64,000 nt of DNA from Linum tenue (GCA_946122785.1 CAMGYJ010000002.1:42062495-42126494); one strand, 5' to 3'; shown: positions 23,016 through 36,982, numbered from the stretch's first letter. Notes: generated from the letters alone by a model not told the origin. Program-made: numbers and translations.

Positions 23016-23320
23016 CATATAGAGAAGGGAATGAAAGGGTTGTTGATGGATCAATGTTCATCCATGCACAACTATAATTTATTACGATCGGGGAAGCCTA
23101 GGAGTTCTTCTTGGGGGCGCATAGTTAAATTCGTGGGTTGGTTCGTTGCACCAATGTTTCTCACCAATCCTACACGTTTTATCCATTAATGAAGATGAAA
23201 TCGATGACTTGATGAGATAATGGTTTGGGCTTTAGGGTTAGTACTTAGTACGTAGGTTATTAGTCTATTTTGCATGGGCCGAGTATGCATTAGGAGTGGA
23301 GGCCAAGTTGGAGTCGTACG

Positions 23321-24643
23321 TATAGGTGTCAATCGGGCGGGTTCGGGCTGGGTTCAATCGGGTTCGGGTTCAAATGGGTTGCGGGTTAGTCGGGTTGCGG
23401 GTTCATCAGGTTCGGGTTCAAATGGGTTGCGGGTTAGTCGGGTTGCGGGTTCATCGGGTTCGGGTTCAATCGGATTGCGGGCAAATCGGGTTGCGGGTTC
23501 ATCGGGTTTTGGATCGGGCGGGTTGCGGGCGGATCGGGTTTCGGGTTGTTCGGGCCAGCGCATCAAGTAACTTAACTCATTACTCATTACCAACTTACAC
23601 ATTTTATTACACTAATTTAAAATATTTTCTCAACTTTGTAACCAATTTATTTCTACCTCGTATATATATACTTTATTTTTTTGAAAAAAACTAGTCAAAA
23701 TGTTAAATCAATTTGTATGACTTGCAAACTTGTTATGTAATTAATCATAATTGGTAAAGTATTATAGCTAATAGTAATGGTGATATCAATATTTGCAACC
23801 AAAAGACAACATTAACTGTTTATTTGATATTTTAGTATTAATTCAGTAGTAATTGGATTAAAGTATCTCATTTAGTATAACCATGCAAATCTGGTATTTG
23901 GTGTGTGGTATTTGGCAAAAGCATAGTGATAAAAGGAGTTATTTCGAAATAACTCATTGCCCAAATAACTTCAGTAAACTGTTGCCAAACGAGTTATTTG
24001 TAAAAATTTTCGAATTATCCTAAAAATTGAACAATTAAAGATTAGTTATCAAATTTAGTAAAATTATTGTTACTTCAATCATAACTTACTCAATAGCATA
24101 TATCCTATACACTTAGCCTTACCCTCAATCAACAATATTAAGTTAGTATATGTTGTTGATGGTATACCCTAAACCATCAATACATTATACACTAACCACA
24201 TAACCTATACCCTAACCATATGTCTTTGAGTTGTGATTTTGCTAGTATAGTTAATTTAAAAGTGAAATTCATACTTTGATTTTCAAAACATAGATAAAAA
24301 GTGATATTTGCTAATTGTTATACCCTAACCATATATCTTATACTTTACACCACATACCTTGTACCCTAACCACGTACCATAAACATAAATTAAAAAGGGA
24401 TCTCCTGCCGTTAAAGACTTCAAATGACTTCAAGTGAACATATGTTAATAAAAAACTTAGAAGCGTCAAAACCATCAATATCTTATACCCTAACCATATA
24501 CACCCTAAACCATATGTACCTTATACCCTATACCCTAACCATATACTTTATATCCTAAACAACGAACCGTCAAAGATTACTTATCAAGTTTAGTATAAAT
24601 TATTGTAACCAATGGTTAATTTATTTATTAGCCCATAAACAAT

Positions 24644-24676
<33 letters not shown>

Positions 24677-25671
24677 TAGCCTTCAAAGCATATAAGAATA
24701 ATTTTAACTAGTCATGCCCTCCATATAAAAGTTAAAGATTCATATTTCAAAAGCTAAAATTATGAAAAACAAAAAAATTGAAAACATCAAATTTGTTTCC
24801 TTCTTTCTTTTCACAAAAATACTAAAACTTCTCTCCTTCTTTCTACTTCCATACATTAGAAAACTCAATTTTCCCTCCTCTTTCTCTTCCATAAAATTGA
24901 AAAAACCAAATTACCCTCTTCTTTCCTTCTACAAAAAGTTGAAAACTCAAAAGTTTCCCTCCTTATTTCTCTTTCATAATCAAAAAGATCAAATTTTCCC
25001 ACTTCTTTCTCTTCACACATATCAAAACCACCAAAATTCCCACTTGTTTCTTTTCTAAAAAATTCGAAGAACCAAATTTCCCTCTTCTTTCTCTTCCCAA
25101 AAACTTGAATACACCAAAATTTCCCCCTTCATTTAAAAACATCAAATTACCAAATACATTACTTTACTTTATTTATATTTAATTGATAATTGTATTGAAT
25201 AGTTAAATTAACCAAAATTTTAATTTATATATTATATTAATATTGTCATGATCTCAAGTGACCTTCATGTTTCAATTTTTATAATTTTCTTAAAATACGT
25301 AATATCAAGTGAGTTTCATATTTTTTAAATTTCCTATACGAAATGAAAAAATAATTTTACTTAAGTTTAGAATGAAAAACTTTATTTTGAAAAACTAGGT
25401 ATTGTATATTTTTATAATTATTCAAGTGGATTAGATGAAATTCGGGTTGAGTCGGTCGGGTTACGGGTTAGTCGGGTTCGGGTCAGTCGGGTTGCGGGTC
25501 AGTCGGGTTGCGGGTTAGTCGGGTTGCGGGTTAGTTGGGTTGCGGGTCAACGGGGTTGCGGGTCGGGCGGGTTACGGGTTGTTGACTTTTAGTCAATTCG
25601 GATTGCGGTCGTGTTGTGGGTCGGGTTGATCGGGCGGGTTAATCGGGTCGGGCTATGTTTTGACACCTATA
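23321..25671. mobile_element. Nonautonomous hAT element, 2.35 kb
   Basis: TIRs TATAGGTGTCAA at both ends are flanked by GTCGTACG (23313-23320) and ATCGTACG (25672-25679), a 7-of-8 TSD. The uninterrupted site (GAGTCGTACGTAGTTGAG, opposite strand) is present in the duplicate units near 51430, 52855, 59110 and 63305. Both subterminal regions are arrays of TCGGGTTGCGGGTT (23330-23560, 25440-25650). The interior is AT-rich with TATACCCTAACCATAT repeats (24100-24560) and CTTTCTCTTCC repeats (24780-25130), and no transposase. Confidence 0.9.
24100..24560. repeat. TATACCCTAACCATAT repeats inside the hAT
   Basis: Irregularly spaced copies of TACCCTAACCATAT. They resemble telomere repeat (CCCTAAA) only in part and are not tandem telomere units. 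Confidence 0.6.
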
Positions 25672-25679
25672 ATCGTACG

Positions 25680-27412
25680 TAGTTGAGTCGGGTAGGTTTA
25701 GGGTTAAGTATTAGGTTTAGTGGTCTATATATAAATGTAACTACGACATTAGTCTGTTTTATCAATCAAATCAATAAATAACCAAGGTTTTTGACACCAA
25801 CGTCGACTCCTACTTGTAAGCTACAAGCAAAACTCTGGGACCGAGAGTTTCGTGACTAGGCAACTAGTGACTTTGTGAGAGCATCAACAAATTGATGAAT
25901 GAACCCGGAGTCGCCCACCAAGAACGAGTTGATGACAGACAAAGTGGTACTCGAGAGCCAAGTGTTTTATAGGAGAATGAGATAGTTCTATAATTTTGTA
26001 AACAAACATACTGTCAAAGTGTCAATTGAATTTCAAAATTCAAATTCCACTTTATGAAATGAAAAAAATGATTCACCATAATTTCTAAAATACCCTTCAT
26101 TTTGCCAGACTGTATAATATATAGTATAGTACATATTCGGGTCAATTTAGTCATGTTCAGATTGGGTCAATCGGTTTAGTAAGATTTGGATCAATCGGGT
26201 GGCAGCTGGTACTCAAGTCTCGGTCAATCGGATTCGGGTCAATCGAGCTGCGGGTTGCAAATTATTAATTTAGTCGACTCGAATTGCGGACGGGTTGGAT
26301 AGTGGTTAATTACTTGGATCGAGTATTATTTTGACACCTCCACTCACAGTGAAGAGAAAATCACAGGATTCTATACCCAATTCATTGCTGTCTCTCTAGG
26401 CACTGATAAAAAGCCACCTGATCTTGGAGGCTCTTTGCTGCAACCACAAAATGTGATTGATCATATATCAATCACAACGACTAGTACTTCAGCAGACATC
26501 ATCAAATATGTTTTTGAGTCTTTTAATTTCCTCTATGTGTAATCTCAATTATCACAAAACAATGAGTGACTTGATGACCTAATTTTTGTTTTGTTGTAGC
26601 GTCTATAGATTGCACAACACGAACTGCTTTTTAGTAAATGGAATTGATTGGCAAGAGGAAGTCTATCAAGAGGTTGTTCATGCTGTTATTGTAAAGTGAA
26701 CAATTTGCGGAAGAGTAAATGACACTCGATGCACGTGATTTTCTCGAAGATCGATACTAGTTCACGAAGATCGATACTAGTTCACGAAGATCATAGCTCT
26801 CAGTTATGGTTTGCACTATGACTTTAGTTCGCAACTTTTGGCGACTGAGTTACGGGAAGTTCATGACAACGACCATGAGAAAATATAAAGCCCTTTGATA
26901 ATCAACTAGGGCACGAGTGCTAATTACAAGTTGGACCCTCACAAAATAACAATTTAGATAAAATCTAAAATAAAAATTTCTATGCTCCCACTCAACCTGT
27001 AGCATGAAGGTCATGAAAATCAAGATTAGATAAGAAAATGTGAAATTGCTCTGTGTCGAGAGCCTTTGTAAAGATGTCGGCTAACTATGAGTGGGAACCA
27101 ATCTTTTGAGGAGAAATCTCTCCGGAAACGAAACGATTAGCTACAAGGTAATAATCCATCTCCAAGTGATTAGTAAAATAGTGAAAGACGAGGTTAGCAG
27201 TAATGTGAAGCTCTGCTTGATTATTACATAGTTTAAGAGAGCCAGCAATGGGAAAAAACAAACCTTGACCAAACAGAGTCTTGAGGTAGAGCAGAACCTG
27301 ATGAGCGACGTGTGATTACATGATTAGTACTTGGAGTAGTGAACAAATTGACTCAATTCATTGATCACATATGCCATATCAGGTCGAGTCATAGTGATAT
27401 ATCACTACAGGA
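25680..27412 (-). repeat. Inverted copy of the array spacer between genes C and B
   Basis: Read on the minus strand this matches 49770-51430 and 61650-63310. It includes the TTTTGACACCTCCACTCAC element end, the GATCGATACTAGTTCACGAAGATC block (here partly tandem at 26750-26795) and, at 27060-27400, a copia reverse transcriptase remnant (frame TRPDMAYVINE in the plus-strand relatives). No functional gene is seen. Confidence 0.75.
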
Positions 27413-30400
27413 AAAACATCCTTTAGTCATGGGAAATCCCGTGTTTGAAAGTGTGTTTCCCGTGTTTAATAGTTTTATTCACGGGAAAATTACCGTAATA
27501 TATACCTCCGTGTCTAATTGTAAAGGTCACGGTAAACTTGTACCGTGACTAGTATAACTAGTCACGGTATAATTTCCCATGATAACTTGTGTCTATTAAT
27601 CACGGGAAAAACCATACCTAATATCAAATTTTGGAGCACATATCCTAGTAAAAACACAATTAAAGACGAGATGTATTTCTTTTAGGACGGTATTAACCGT
27701 GACAAAATCATTTCCCGGGACTAGACATCTACAACTAGTCACGGTAACTTACTTTGATTAATTACAAACCAATAGTCACAGCATTTTCCAACGACTAATT
27801 ACAAATTAATAAGAATTTTCTCATTACTAATTGCAAAAAAGGCTTGTGTTAAAAGTATTAAATCCTCAGCCACCAAGTATAAGCAAAATTATATTATTAA
27901 CAATTGAAAGAGTGTCAAATCTTATAGTCAATATTTCTATAATGCTACAATCTACATCACAATAACTAACTGATAAATAAGCTAACTAAGATAGTCTAGA
28001 GTTAACGTTGGAAATTTCATCCTTCTAGCAAACAAAATCTTTGAGCCATGTACTCCATCCCAAGCAACCTGCACTGTTGCATCTGCATGAACAAAGATAA
28101 AAAAAGACTAATATTATGCCTCGTATGTTTTGATCTTCATCACTACAAGATGCATGAAATATGCATGGAAACTTATATATTATCAAGGTAAAAGCTTGTT
28201 ATTTCATGTCTGCTAAAATCGGCCACAGGATTTGCACAGATACTAGAGCTAACTTGCAATCATGGTTGACTGCAAATGTCACTTGGCAATAGTAGATATT
28301 CAAAACAGCAGGTTGTGTAATAGTTCAAGTGAAAGAAGAGCTAGGAATACCTATTAGGCAGTTACAGTTCCAAAAGCAGTAACTGGGCTCATTGGTTATC
28401 CGAAAACAACAGTTGGAATCACAGGTTATTCTGGTTCCTCTGCTGCCACATCTTCTTTAACACACAAATGACCATCTCAATCCAATTCCACCAACAGAAG
28501 TGTGGAAAAACTTGAAAAACGGAGCATTAAGGGAACAACTGAATTCAATGCATCTCAAATCAATTAGTTGAAATACACAGGTTATTACCAAGCCTAATTT
28601 GACAAATAAAGTTATAGGAAGACTTTATAGATTTTACAGCAAACCTTTCACCCATTTTAATCACAAAAGATACTTGAAAAGTGCCATTATCTTATATACT
28701 AGTAAACTACACAAACTTTTCTTAACATTCAGCAAAATTATATCACTTGAACCAAATAAACCACTTAGTATATAAAAATAAAAGAAGAAGAGGAAGGTAG
28801 ATGAACAGTTGAAGCACTAGAATTTTCTAGTAGCATTCAGTTTTGGCCAAAGTTGGTGGTGAGGCTGCCACTTTACTGCATATTCAAAACTACCAAAAAA
28901 GGAAGTTCAAATAGATGAAGAGTATTGTAGTCTGACTTACTTTAGGAAGGATGAAGCCTGTCTATAAATTATACCTTCAATCAAACATCTTAATTTGCAA
29001 CAATTGAGAATGTGAGTACGAAATCAGCATTAAACCAAACAGTTAATGCTCACTCTAACAAACTTGCCTGCTTAAGCAGTCAAACATGCATAATTCATAA
29101 GCAATGCACTACCACACAACAAAATTACACAACTAGGCATTCACTGAATAAACAGAGGGAAAGAGGAAACAAGTCTATTGTCTTTTAACAATCTCGTCAA
29201 GGCAGAAAAAGATGAGAACCAAGTTCACAAGTTTCTGTTGTTAAGTTGTTCGTGTACCAATAAAATAGAAATTGTACGATCACACTCAAGAGAATATCAA
29301 AGAAAGAAAGCAAATTTGAGGCAGTAGGAAGTGTTACTACCTCAGGATAAGAGCAACAGAATCAGAGAAACCTTGAAGCATTGCAGCCAATACAAGTTCA
29401 TTTTCATCATCCCTGTCATCAAGTTAATGTTTTATGTATCCTACAATACTCTACAAACTTCACCTAAAACTTGATTTCAAGCATATAAAAGATATATCAG
29501 CAAAAAGATACTAAGTTTCTACCACAGCTCACCGCCAAACCATACCACAAGAACTGGTCTCCTGACTCCTATATTGTTCATCAAATGCATGGGGAAACTA
29601 AGAAGTTCACAGCTTGATACTTATATTCAAAAGGGTTTTCATGAAAGTTGCATTCACGCTACTATCCCACTATGCATTTCTACCAATTAATAGCATCCTT
29701 CCCTACTTCCAGAGGAGGACAATTAATAATTATGATGTATTGCATCCAAATTAGAAATGCTATGTTCTTAATTATTTAAAAAATCCAAACGCATGGCAGT
29801 GAGCAGTCAACAAGTAGAATGTAGACACAGAATGCAGCTGTCATACCCTCAAGACAAGGCGAACATTCAACCACAAGCAGACTGTAGAAACATAATGAAA
29901 CAAAATACTATGTTCTTAGATTACAGAAGAACATCAATGAAACAGACAAGTTGGTTCAGTAAACTCCGAACCTTCATTAAAATTTGTCTCTTAATGAACA
30001 ACACGCAAACAAACACCTTAGTTGTCTTCTACTCTCCCCCCATCTCTTAGACCAAAACAAATAGATACACAAGACCTTCGTCCGATAATATAAAACTAAA
30101 ACTAATGCTTACACAAATTAGGAAGTCCTGATAATTAGCTGTCTTCTACTCTTTATTCAATCAAAACTTTGGAAGGACAAAAGACAAGAAACTACTACCT
30201 CACGACACAAAGTAGGCAACTGAACAAATTAGCCCAAACAAGCCACCAAAACAGAAAAGAAAACGGGGGACACAAGGTGCCCTGAACAAAGAAATAAATT
30301 AAATCATATCCTGCCAGATCAAACTAATTCTAGTTCTTACTCCTATAAAATGCTTTCTAATAGCGAGCATAACACAGGCAGGCCACATAAGAGAGTCAAA

Positions 30401-31894
30401 AGAGCCAAAGCAATGCATGTAATGGGGACTCTTCTTCTGTTTGCTGCAAAAATAGCTGCTGCTTCCGCTGGTGATGTTTCCGCTGCTGTTTCTTACCACA
30501 ATCATCAAGGAAACTCTTATGCATTTTCCAATGCAGTCACTCTGCTTCTTTCACTTCTATTTTCAACTCAAAATCACAGAGAATCACTATGAGTCCCCTA
30601 TTATGATAAAAAAACCTCGAATCAAATCTCACAAAAAGCAGGAATTGAAACACTAGAGAGATTCTCAAGCTAAACTGACCTTCAACGAAAAGCGGCAGAG
30701 CATAACAATGGCTGAGAATAAATACTAAAGATAAACACAAAATTAGGGAAGAATGAATGCATAGACAAATTGACGGGATTATCATACTTGTATCTTACCA
30801 GCTTCTACTAGACCCTCTTCGTTGGAGTAAGTGTGCTATGCTCCATCGAAATCGCAACCTCTTGAAGTAGCGGCGCGGTAGTGTGGGAGTTGTGAGATGA
30901 ACTTCACGCAAATCTGGGACCATCAATTGCTGGGATTCGGTCAAACTGTGATGGGAAACGAAGTTGTAGAGAAGAAATTTCATAAACGAAGTCCCTAAAA
31001 CGAATTGAGACTCAGAAATGAGAAATCAATATTCAATAAGTCAAATTTTGAAAGAGAACCCTAATTCGAGGACAAATTGATAGAATTAAAGATGTGGGGG
31101 TAAAACGATGATAATTGGGCCACCGTAACATTAAGGCCTTGAGTCGAGCAGTGAGAACTGAGAAGGCGGTGGCGGAATGTGGGAGTGAATCTGGCCGGCT
31201 AAGGAAACAAGGTTTGTTTCCATTATATGAACAAACAAAAAAAGAACTAGAAGAAGAAGAAGAAGAAGAACAGAGACGGAGAGAAGGTTTTGGCTGGAGT
31301 GAGCGATGGAACAGACAGTACAAAGATGGGAAGAGAATTGGGTTTCGTTAGAGAGCCAAAAAAGTGGCGGGCTAAGCAAAATTTTGGAGCCAAAAAGGGT
31401 TAGCTCTTCTACAAAATAATTGGGAGTGGGGCGGTTTATTTGGCTGTTGGAGGGTTTTTGGAGCCAAAGCAAATATTTGGACCCAAAGCAATTCTTTTTG
31501 TAGCCAAACCAAAATTTTGAGCTAAAGGAAATTCTCCCTCCAGGTTTTTGGAGCCATACCAAAATTTTGAGTTAAAAGAAATTCTCCCTCCAGGCCTCCA
31601 CAAATTTGAGCAATTCTTTGTGGAGCCAAATTTTTGAGCTAATGGAAATTCTTCCTCCAAACATTTGGAAGGATTTTTTTTTAATGATAAATTGTCACAT
31701 TGTTCACGGTAATTAACCGTGATTAACAATTAATCACGGGAAATCAGATCTAAAAAACAGGTAAATTAGTTACCGTGATTAGAACTATACAATCAAATAC
31801 GAAACTTTTTACCGTGACTGTTAGTATACTTTTGATCACAGGAAACATTACCGTGAATAATTTCCCGTGACTAGAAACCAGTTTTCCTGTAGTG
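27413..31894. mobile_element. CACTA (En/Spm) element, 4.48 kb, no transposase seen
   Basis: It begins CACTACAGGAAAAAC and ends in the inverse of CACTACAGGAAAACTGG, with 3-bp TSD TAT on both sides (27410-27412, 31895-31897). The uninterrupted site is visible in the duplicates at 49770 and 61650. Both subterminal regions are full of ACGGTAA/TTACCGT and CACGGGAAA inverted motifs (27420-27780, 31690-31870), as in CACTA transposase-binding regions. 28000-31600 shows no recognisable transposase; 31100-31350 has a GAAGAA-rich frame and 31380-31680 has repeats of TTTTGGAGCCAAA. Internal sequence may be captured, but I cannot assign it. Confidence 0.88.
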
Positions 31895-31897
31895 TAT

Positions 31898-32646
31898 AAG
31901 AACAGCCCAAAAACCGATACAAAACTTTGTTGTCAATAAGATTATGCAATCAAATTTGGGTTTGTTTGAAGAACAAATCATGTAACTAATGTTGCTGATT
32001 TTTAGGGGCATGAGGTCAATTGATAGAGTTGGTTGATTGTCGAGTTTGTTGCTTGATAGATTGATCTTAACCTATCTTTACTAGTTCAATAGAGTTTTTC
32101 TCAGTGTACCATAATCTGAGTTTTTATTTATTTGTATTTGTTACTCTTATAATAAGTCACTAATTCACCAAGAAAGGCATAGTTGAATTCGTCAAGATTT
32201 TTAAAGGGCTGTCTGGGTGAATGATTTGGGTCCAAACCCCATATGCAACATGCATCATTAAAATTTCATATTGGACTTGCCTAAAGATAATTTGAGAATT
32301 CCACACCAACTCCTATTTTTTTTTTCCTTCCAATTTTCACGTCTTATTACGGCTAATGCCTACATGTCACTTTCTTAAATTGTTAGCCAATGATCGTCAA
32401 ATTTTGTTTTGATGAGCAAGAAAATAAGAATGCACAAGTATGTCAAAGAAAAATTATGAAATTTAAATACTTATTCAGATCATCATATATAACCATACCA
32501 TTCAAATGTAACACCAAAACACACGAAATAACCAACCAAACGAAAAGCAGATTCAACTAAAAATTGAACACTTTATTTATTACATTTATGTAACCATAAC
32601 ATGATAATTCCTTCCTCCAGCTTTCACAATCATCGTCGCTGGGACG
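31898..32646 (-). other. 3' flank of small gene C
   Basis: The minus strand matches the 3' flank of copy F (49051-49770), including the AATAAA-bearing 3' UTR near 32570-32640. No other gene is seen. Confidence 0.75.
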
Positions 32647-32877
32647 TCAACCACCGATGCAACGAGAGTAGTACACAGGAGCAGGGGGCGCAACTTTCTC
32701 TTCTTGCTTGATGCGGCTCACCGCAGCAGCAGGTTTGGGGGTCGCCGGAGCCGCCATAGCCGGCGGCGCAGCCTCTTGCTTGATAGTAACGCCTTGCTCC
32801 TGCTTCACCGCTACAGTTTCCACCACCCTGGGAGCAGCAACAGGGCTTGCAGCGTAGAAACCAGAACTCCCCTGCAT
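32647..32877 (-). CDS. Small gene copy C, 76-aa protein with three KQE motifs
   Basis: ATG at 32877 opens MQGSSGFYAASPVAAP (R3 is G only here). V-K-Q-E, I-K-Q-E and I-K-Q-E are all kept, with an extra MAAPATP between the second and third. The end is PVYYSRCIGG. Ending YYSRCIGG is shared with copy D. The frame is intact. Function unknown; see copy A for reasoning. Confidence 0.7.
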   Translation of the reverse strand: MQGSSGFYAASPVAAPRVVETVAVKQEQGVTIKQEAAPPAMAAPATPKPAAAVSRIKQEEKVAPPAPVYYSRCIGG

Positions 32878-33013
32878 CTTTGCTCTCAAGTTGTATTGAT
32901 TAGCAACCAAGTTGTTATTATATATTGACGTACTTGATCCTCTCTCACTTTTCTTTTGCTGATAAGCTGGTTTAATTTGTGCTTCGATAGAAGAATAGCG
33001 CTGATGGATGGAG

Positions 33014-33023
33014 TATTTATATA
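33014..33023 (-). promoter_or_regulatory. TATA box of small gene C
   Basis: Plus-strand GTATTTATAT equals minus-strand ATATAAATAC, at the conserved distance of about 140 bp from the ATG. Confidence 0.65.
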
Positions 33024-33129
33024 GAGATGGGAATGATCGAGAGGGTTTGTTGATGGATCATGTTCATGCATGCACAACTGTTACTTAATACGATTGGGGA
33101 AGCCTAGGAGTTCTTTTTGGTTCTTTGCA

Positions 33130-34250
33130 CCATATCTCATCAATCATGTACTCGTTTTTATGAATGAATTAAGATGGTCAACGAACGGATATTTGGATAC
33201 CCGAAATTCGATTGAAAAACAGTTGTAGTGACATTTTTTTAAAAGATAATTTCAAAAAATGGATTCTAGAATTTTAACTAATTAATTCTGAATTCCTGAC
33301 CAAATCATTCCGTTGGAGACAAATGTACATATCGATTCGGGTTTTGGTTATCCATGAATATCCACGAATATTAGTTTTTTCTTTATTATTTGATCTAATG
33401 TTTTCCTATTTGTGAGGATTAAAAAGAATAACATGTTATATATGCTTTACTAAATGCCAAATTTTTTTTTTGAAAAAGAATTGATGGTTTATAACAACTA
33501 TACATATGCTAATCGAGCGGGTTTGGGGATGGACAATAAGAAATCATACTCCTTGTTACCCAAAGTATTAAGGTTTACTTTGGATTTTATCCCTATGCCA
33601 CAGAGTAATTAATTTAGTTCGGATTTATCCTATTTATTCGGATTGGGTTCGAGTGGTTAACCATGTTGCTGGATATTTTAACCACTTGATTTTCCCTTTT
33701 AACGATTCACTTGATAGTCGATACCTCAACTCCCTGATACTCATTATTCCACAACTTAATCACTCATGTTCGACATTTGTTATGAGTTATATACTCCGCC
33801 TAAATCATACTAAAATACAATGCTTTCTCCCAAAATCTTCAACGATCCACCTCTGTCGACGCCTCCAGCCCTCTCTGGCCGCCTGCCGGACATCCCAAAT
33901 ACATCACCACATCTTCAAAGCCCTCCAACAACACTCATAGTTACACCGCAACCACTTAATTATAGAGTAGCTCTGATTGCTAGCTACCACACAAGATGAC
34001 CCAATGGACATCTCGGAGCTCAAAGTTTAATTAAAATTCAAAGAACGCCTAAGGCAACCCTGAAAAGACCTTGTTGGTAGGATTTTGGGCCAATCCATCT
34101 CATATACTCTTATCTATGCTCTCATCTGTGATGAAAATGGCGACCAATGAGGTGGGGCCCTTGGACATAATGAATCTCAACAAAATTTTCTTGGCAACGT
34201 TTGGTGACCATCATGATTATCTGCAAGCTCCTACGTACAGGAGGCCCTTG
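33130..34250. other. No gene; upstream flank of gene C and AT-rich sequence
   Basis: To about 33180 it matches the shared upstream flank. Beyond that I see AT-rich sequence with two short non-homologous frames (33653-33940, 34071-34292) that I do not support as genes. Confidence 0.4.
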
Positions 34251-36017
34251 CGCTACAAAAAAAAAAAAAAAAAACCAGTGACATTTTTTTAAAGACAGTT
34301 TCAAAAAATGTCAGTAAAATCATTCACTTTCAAGGTTTTTGTGACATTTATGATAAGTGTCAATATAATATATTTATTGTGACATTTAATTTTGACATCT
34401 TCGATTGTCATAGTAATAAATATGTTTTTCTGTCATTTAGAAAAGTGTCACTAAAAGAGTGTCAAAATATGAAGTATTTGGTACATAAGTTGGTAACATA
34501 ACTAAATGTCACAATAGTTTAGTTGTTTGTCTGACATTTAGAGAAATATCACAAGTGAGATGTTAGTATAGCATATATATTGTGACATTTAACGTTGACA
34601 TCTTCCATTGTCACAGCAATTAACACGTTTTTTTTTTCATTTAGAAAAGTGTCACTAAAAAAGTGTCAAAATATATAAGTATTGCTGACATAAGTTGGTC
34701 ACATAACCAAAAGTCACAATAGCTTAGTTGCTTATCTGACATTTAGAGAAGTGTCATGAGCAAAGTGTCAGTATAGCATATATATTGTGACATTTAATGT
34801 TGACATCTTCAATTGTTACAACAATAAACACGTTTTTCTGTCATTTAGAGCAGTGTCAGCTAAAAAGTGTCGAAATAAAGAAGTATTTGTGATATAAGCT
34901 AGTGACATAACTAAATGTCACAATAGCTTAGTTGCTTCTCTGACATTTAGAGAAGTGTCGCTAGTGAAGTGTCAGCATAACATATAGATTGTGACATTTA
35001 ACGGTGACATCTACAAGTGTTGCTTGTCTGACATTTAGGGAAATGTCACGAGCGAAGTATCATTATATAATTAATGAGGATGATATTGAAAAAAATGATA
35101 CAAATTCTTCTTGTATAATTAATATCTTCTTTTCCATGGAAAAAAATCAAAATTATTGTAATTGTTTCACCCCCTATTCATGACAATCTAGGTTATTTGA
35201 TTTGATTCGATTCAAATTGTTTGTTTGATTAGTTCACGGTCCACTCAAAATTTAATTGAATGGTACCCTATATAGTTTGATTCATTGTTGATCATGTAAA
35301 TTATCTTAAATATGAAAGAAATTTCTATCAAAATTGCATTTGAATCGGTCAAAAGCCAATTAATAAACTTGCTTCTTTGTTATTTGAACCCTCCATTTTT
35401 ATTTACTTTTGGTTCGATGACATATTCTAATTTTTTCTCGTTCGAAACCAAAATGATGGATAAGGATAATCACTACTTGTTATGCCATAAAACTGCACAC
35501 TAAATTGCTACCAAAGTTTCCAACTGCATGGAGAAATGAACCGAATACATGTGGTGTATTTGAGGAAGGAGCTATTGGGCTTTCTATCAATGACTGAATT
35601 CAATTCATACCTTAACTTGAAACAACTGCTGCCAAAGTATAAATTTTCTCTTCAAGTCTCTTTTGCTCTCAAAGAAAATTCTTCTGCAGAGATTGGATTT
35701 ACCACAAGTTACAAACACAAGTGCAAATTTTTGCCCAATACCTAGGTGTTATCACTTACGACGCTTTAAAATTTCACAAAAGATGTTATTATGCTACGAT
35801 TATAAGTGTCGCAATATGTAAAATAAATGTCACACAAAAGTGGTACTGACAATTGTAACAAATGTAACAAAAGAAGTTAGTGACACTGGATTATGTGACA
35901 TTTATGTGTCATTTGTGTAAAATGTCAGTACAACACTATTGTGACATTTTTATACCTTTTAATGACAATTTGACTGAATTTTAAATTGTCACTTCAGCTG
36001 TTTTTTTTTTTGTAGTT
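34251..36017. mobile_element. CACTA-like element with GACATTTAG..GTGTCA repeats
   Basis: It starts CGCTACAAAAAAAA and ends in the inverse of AACTACAAAAAAAAAAAC. GACATTTAGAGAAGTGTCA-type palindromic words recur through 34290-35060 and at 35830-35990. This resembles CACTA termini (CACTACAAAA) with decayed outer bases. No 3-bp TSD was confirmed. 35060-35830 is AT-rich with no gene. Confidence 0.6.
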
Positions 36018-36139
36018 AAATTGGGTCATACTAGTTCATTACTTGGTAGTTCACTGATTTGAGCGTAAGTATACATGTTTTACCTCCTCATATCTTAATT
36101 TTTTTCCTTGGTAATCGTCATTACTCGACCTATTTTTTG

Positions 36140-36930
36140 CTAGGTTTGTCTTCTTTTGTCACATTTTAGGTCCGAGTACGTGTGAGAAGGTCGGAGAAGA
36201 GTTTCGAGACATTTAGAGGTCAAAACGCACCAAAAGAGTGAAAAAGAGGCAAATATCACATGATCGAGGTGAAGATCACTACCCATTACAAATAGGGCGT
36301 GATCTCTGCATGGGACCAGGAGATTCGCACAGTTCGCGGGCAATGCCGACATCATGGTCTCAAACTGTGATCTTTACGAGGAGATTGTGAAGTTTAGCAA
36401 ATAACACAGCGCCTTCGGTTGAGATAATGACCTGGCCATTGAGATCACGATCATGATCTTTGAACCGTGAACTTTGCACTCGAGCACTATATAAAGGCAC
36501 CTGCCGGGAGAAAGAAAATAGGAGCTTGGGGGTTATAAAGGGGAGCTTGGTTTTTCCTTAGGGTTTCGACCTAAAACACCAAAGAGGCATTTCTAGAGAG
36601 AAAGAGAGGTCTAAGACGGTACTTGGAGCTAATTTGGAGGTGCAAATCACCATTGGAGCTTGAAGATCATCCTCCAGAAGAAGAAGATGGAAGAATTTGA
36701 GCTTTGTATTGTAATATCTCTCCTCACTATGAACTAGACCTCTTCACTTAAGCTGATGAACACTAGTTCAAGATTTTAGGTTGATTAGTGATGCTTGTGA
36801 CAAACCTATGATTGTGATGCTCTATTATCTATTGGATTGAGTATTATTATTGCAATTGATGGATCTTGATTTCACCCTTCAATTTGGGGCTTTTTGACAT
36901 AGTAGGGAGAAAATCCACTTATGGCCCATT
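36140..36930 (+). repeat. LTR-like sequence (gypsy type), truncated
   Basis: Features of a plant LTR promoter are visible: ACTATATAAAGGCACC at 36488, a leader with AGGGTTTCGACCTAAAACACC and AGAGAGAAAGAGAGG, then TTGTATTGTAATATC near 36706. No partner LTR, primer site or TSD is seen. It abuts the broken LINE fragment at about 36983. Confidence 0.5.
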
Positions 36931-36982
36931 TTTGGCAATTCGGGTCACTTCTCAATCTATGTCATTTCGAGCTAATCTCTAA

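Noticed and set aside
24100..24560. Possible interstitial telomere repeats
   Set aside because: Units are TACCCTAACCATAT with variable spacing, not tandem CCCTAAA; they lie inside a defined hAT element.
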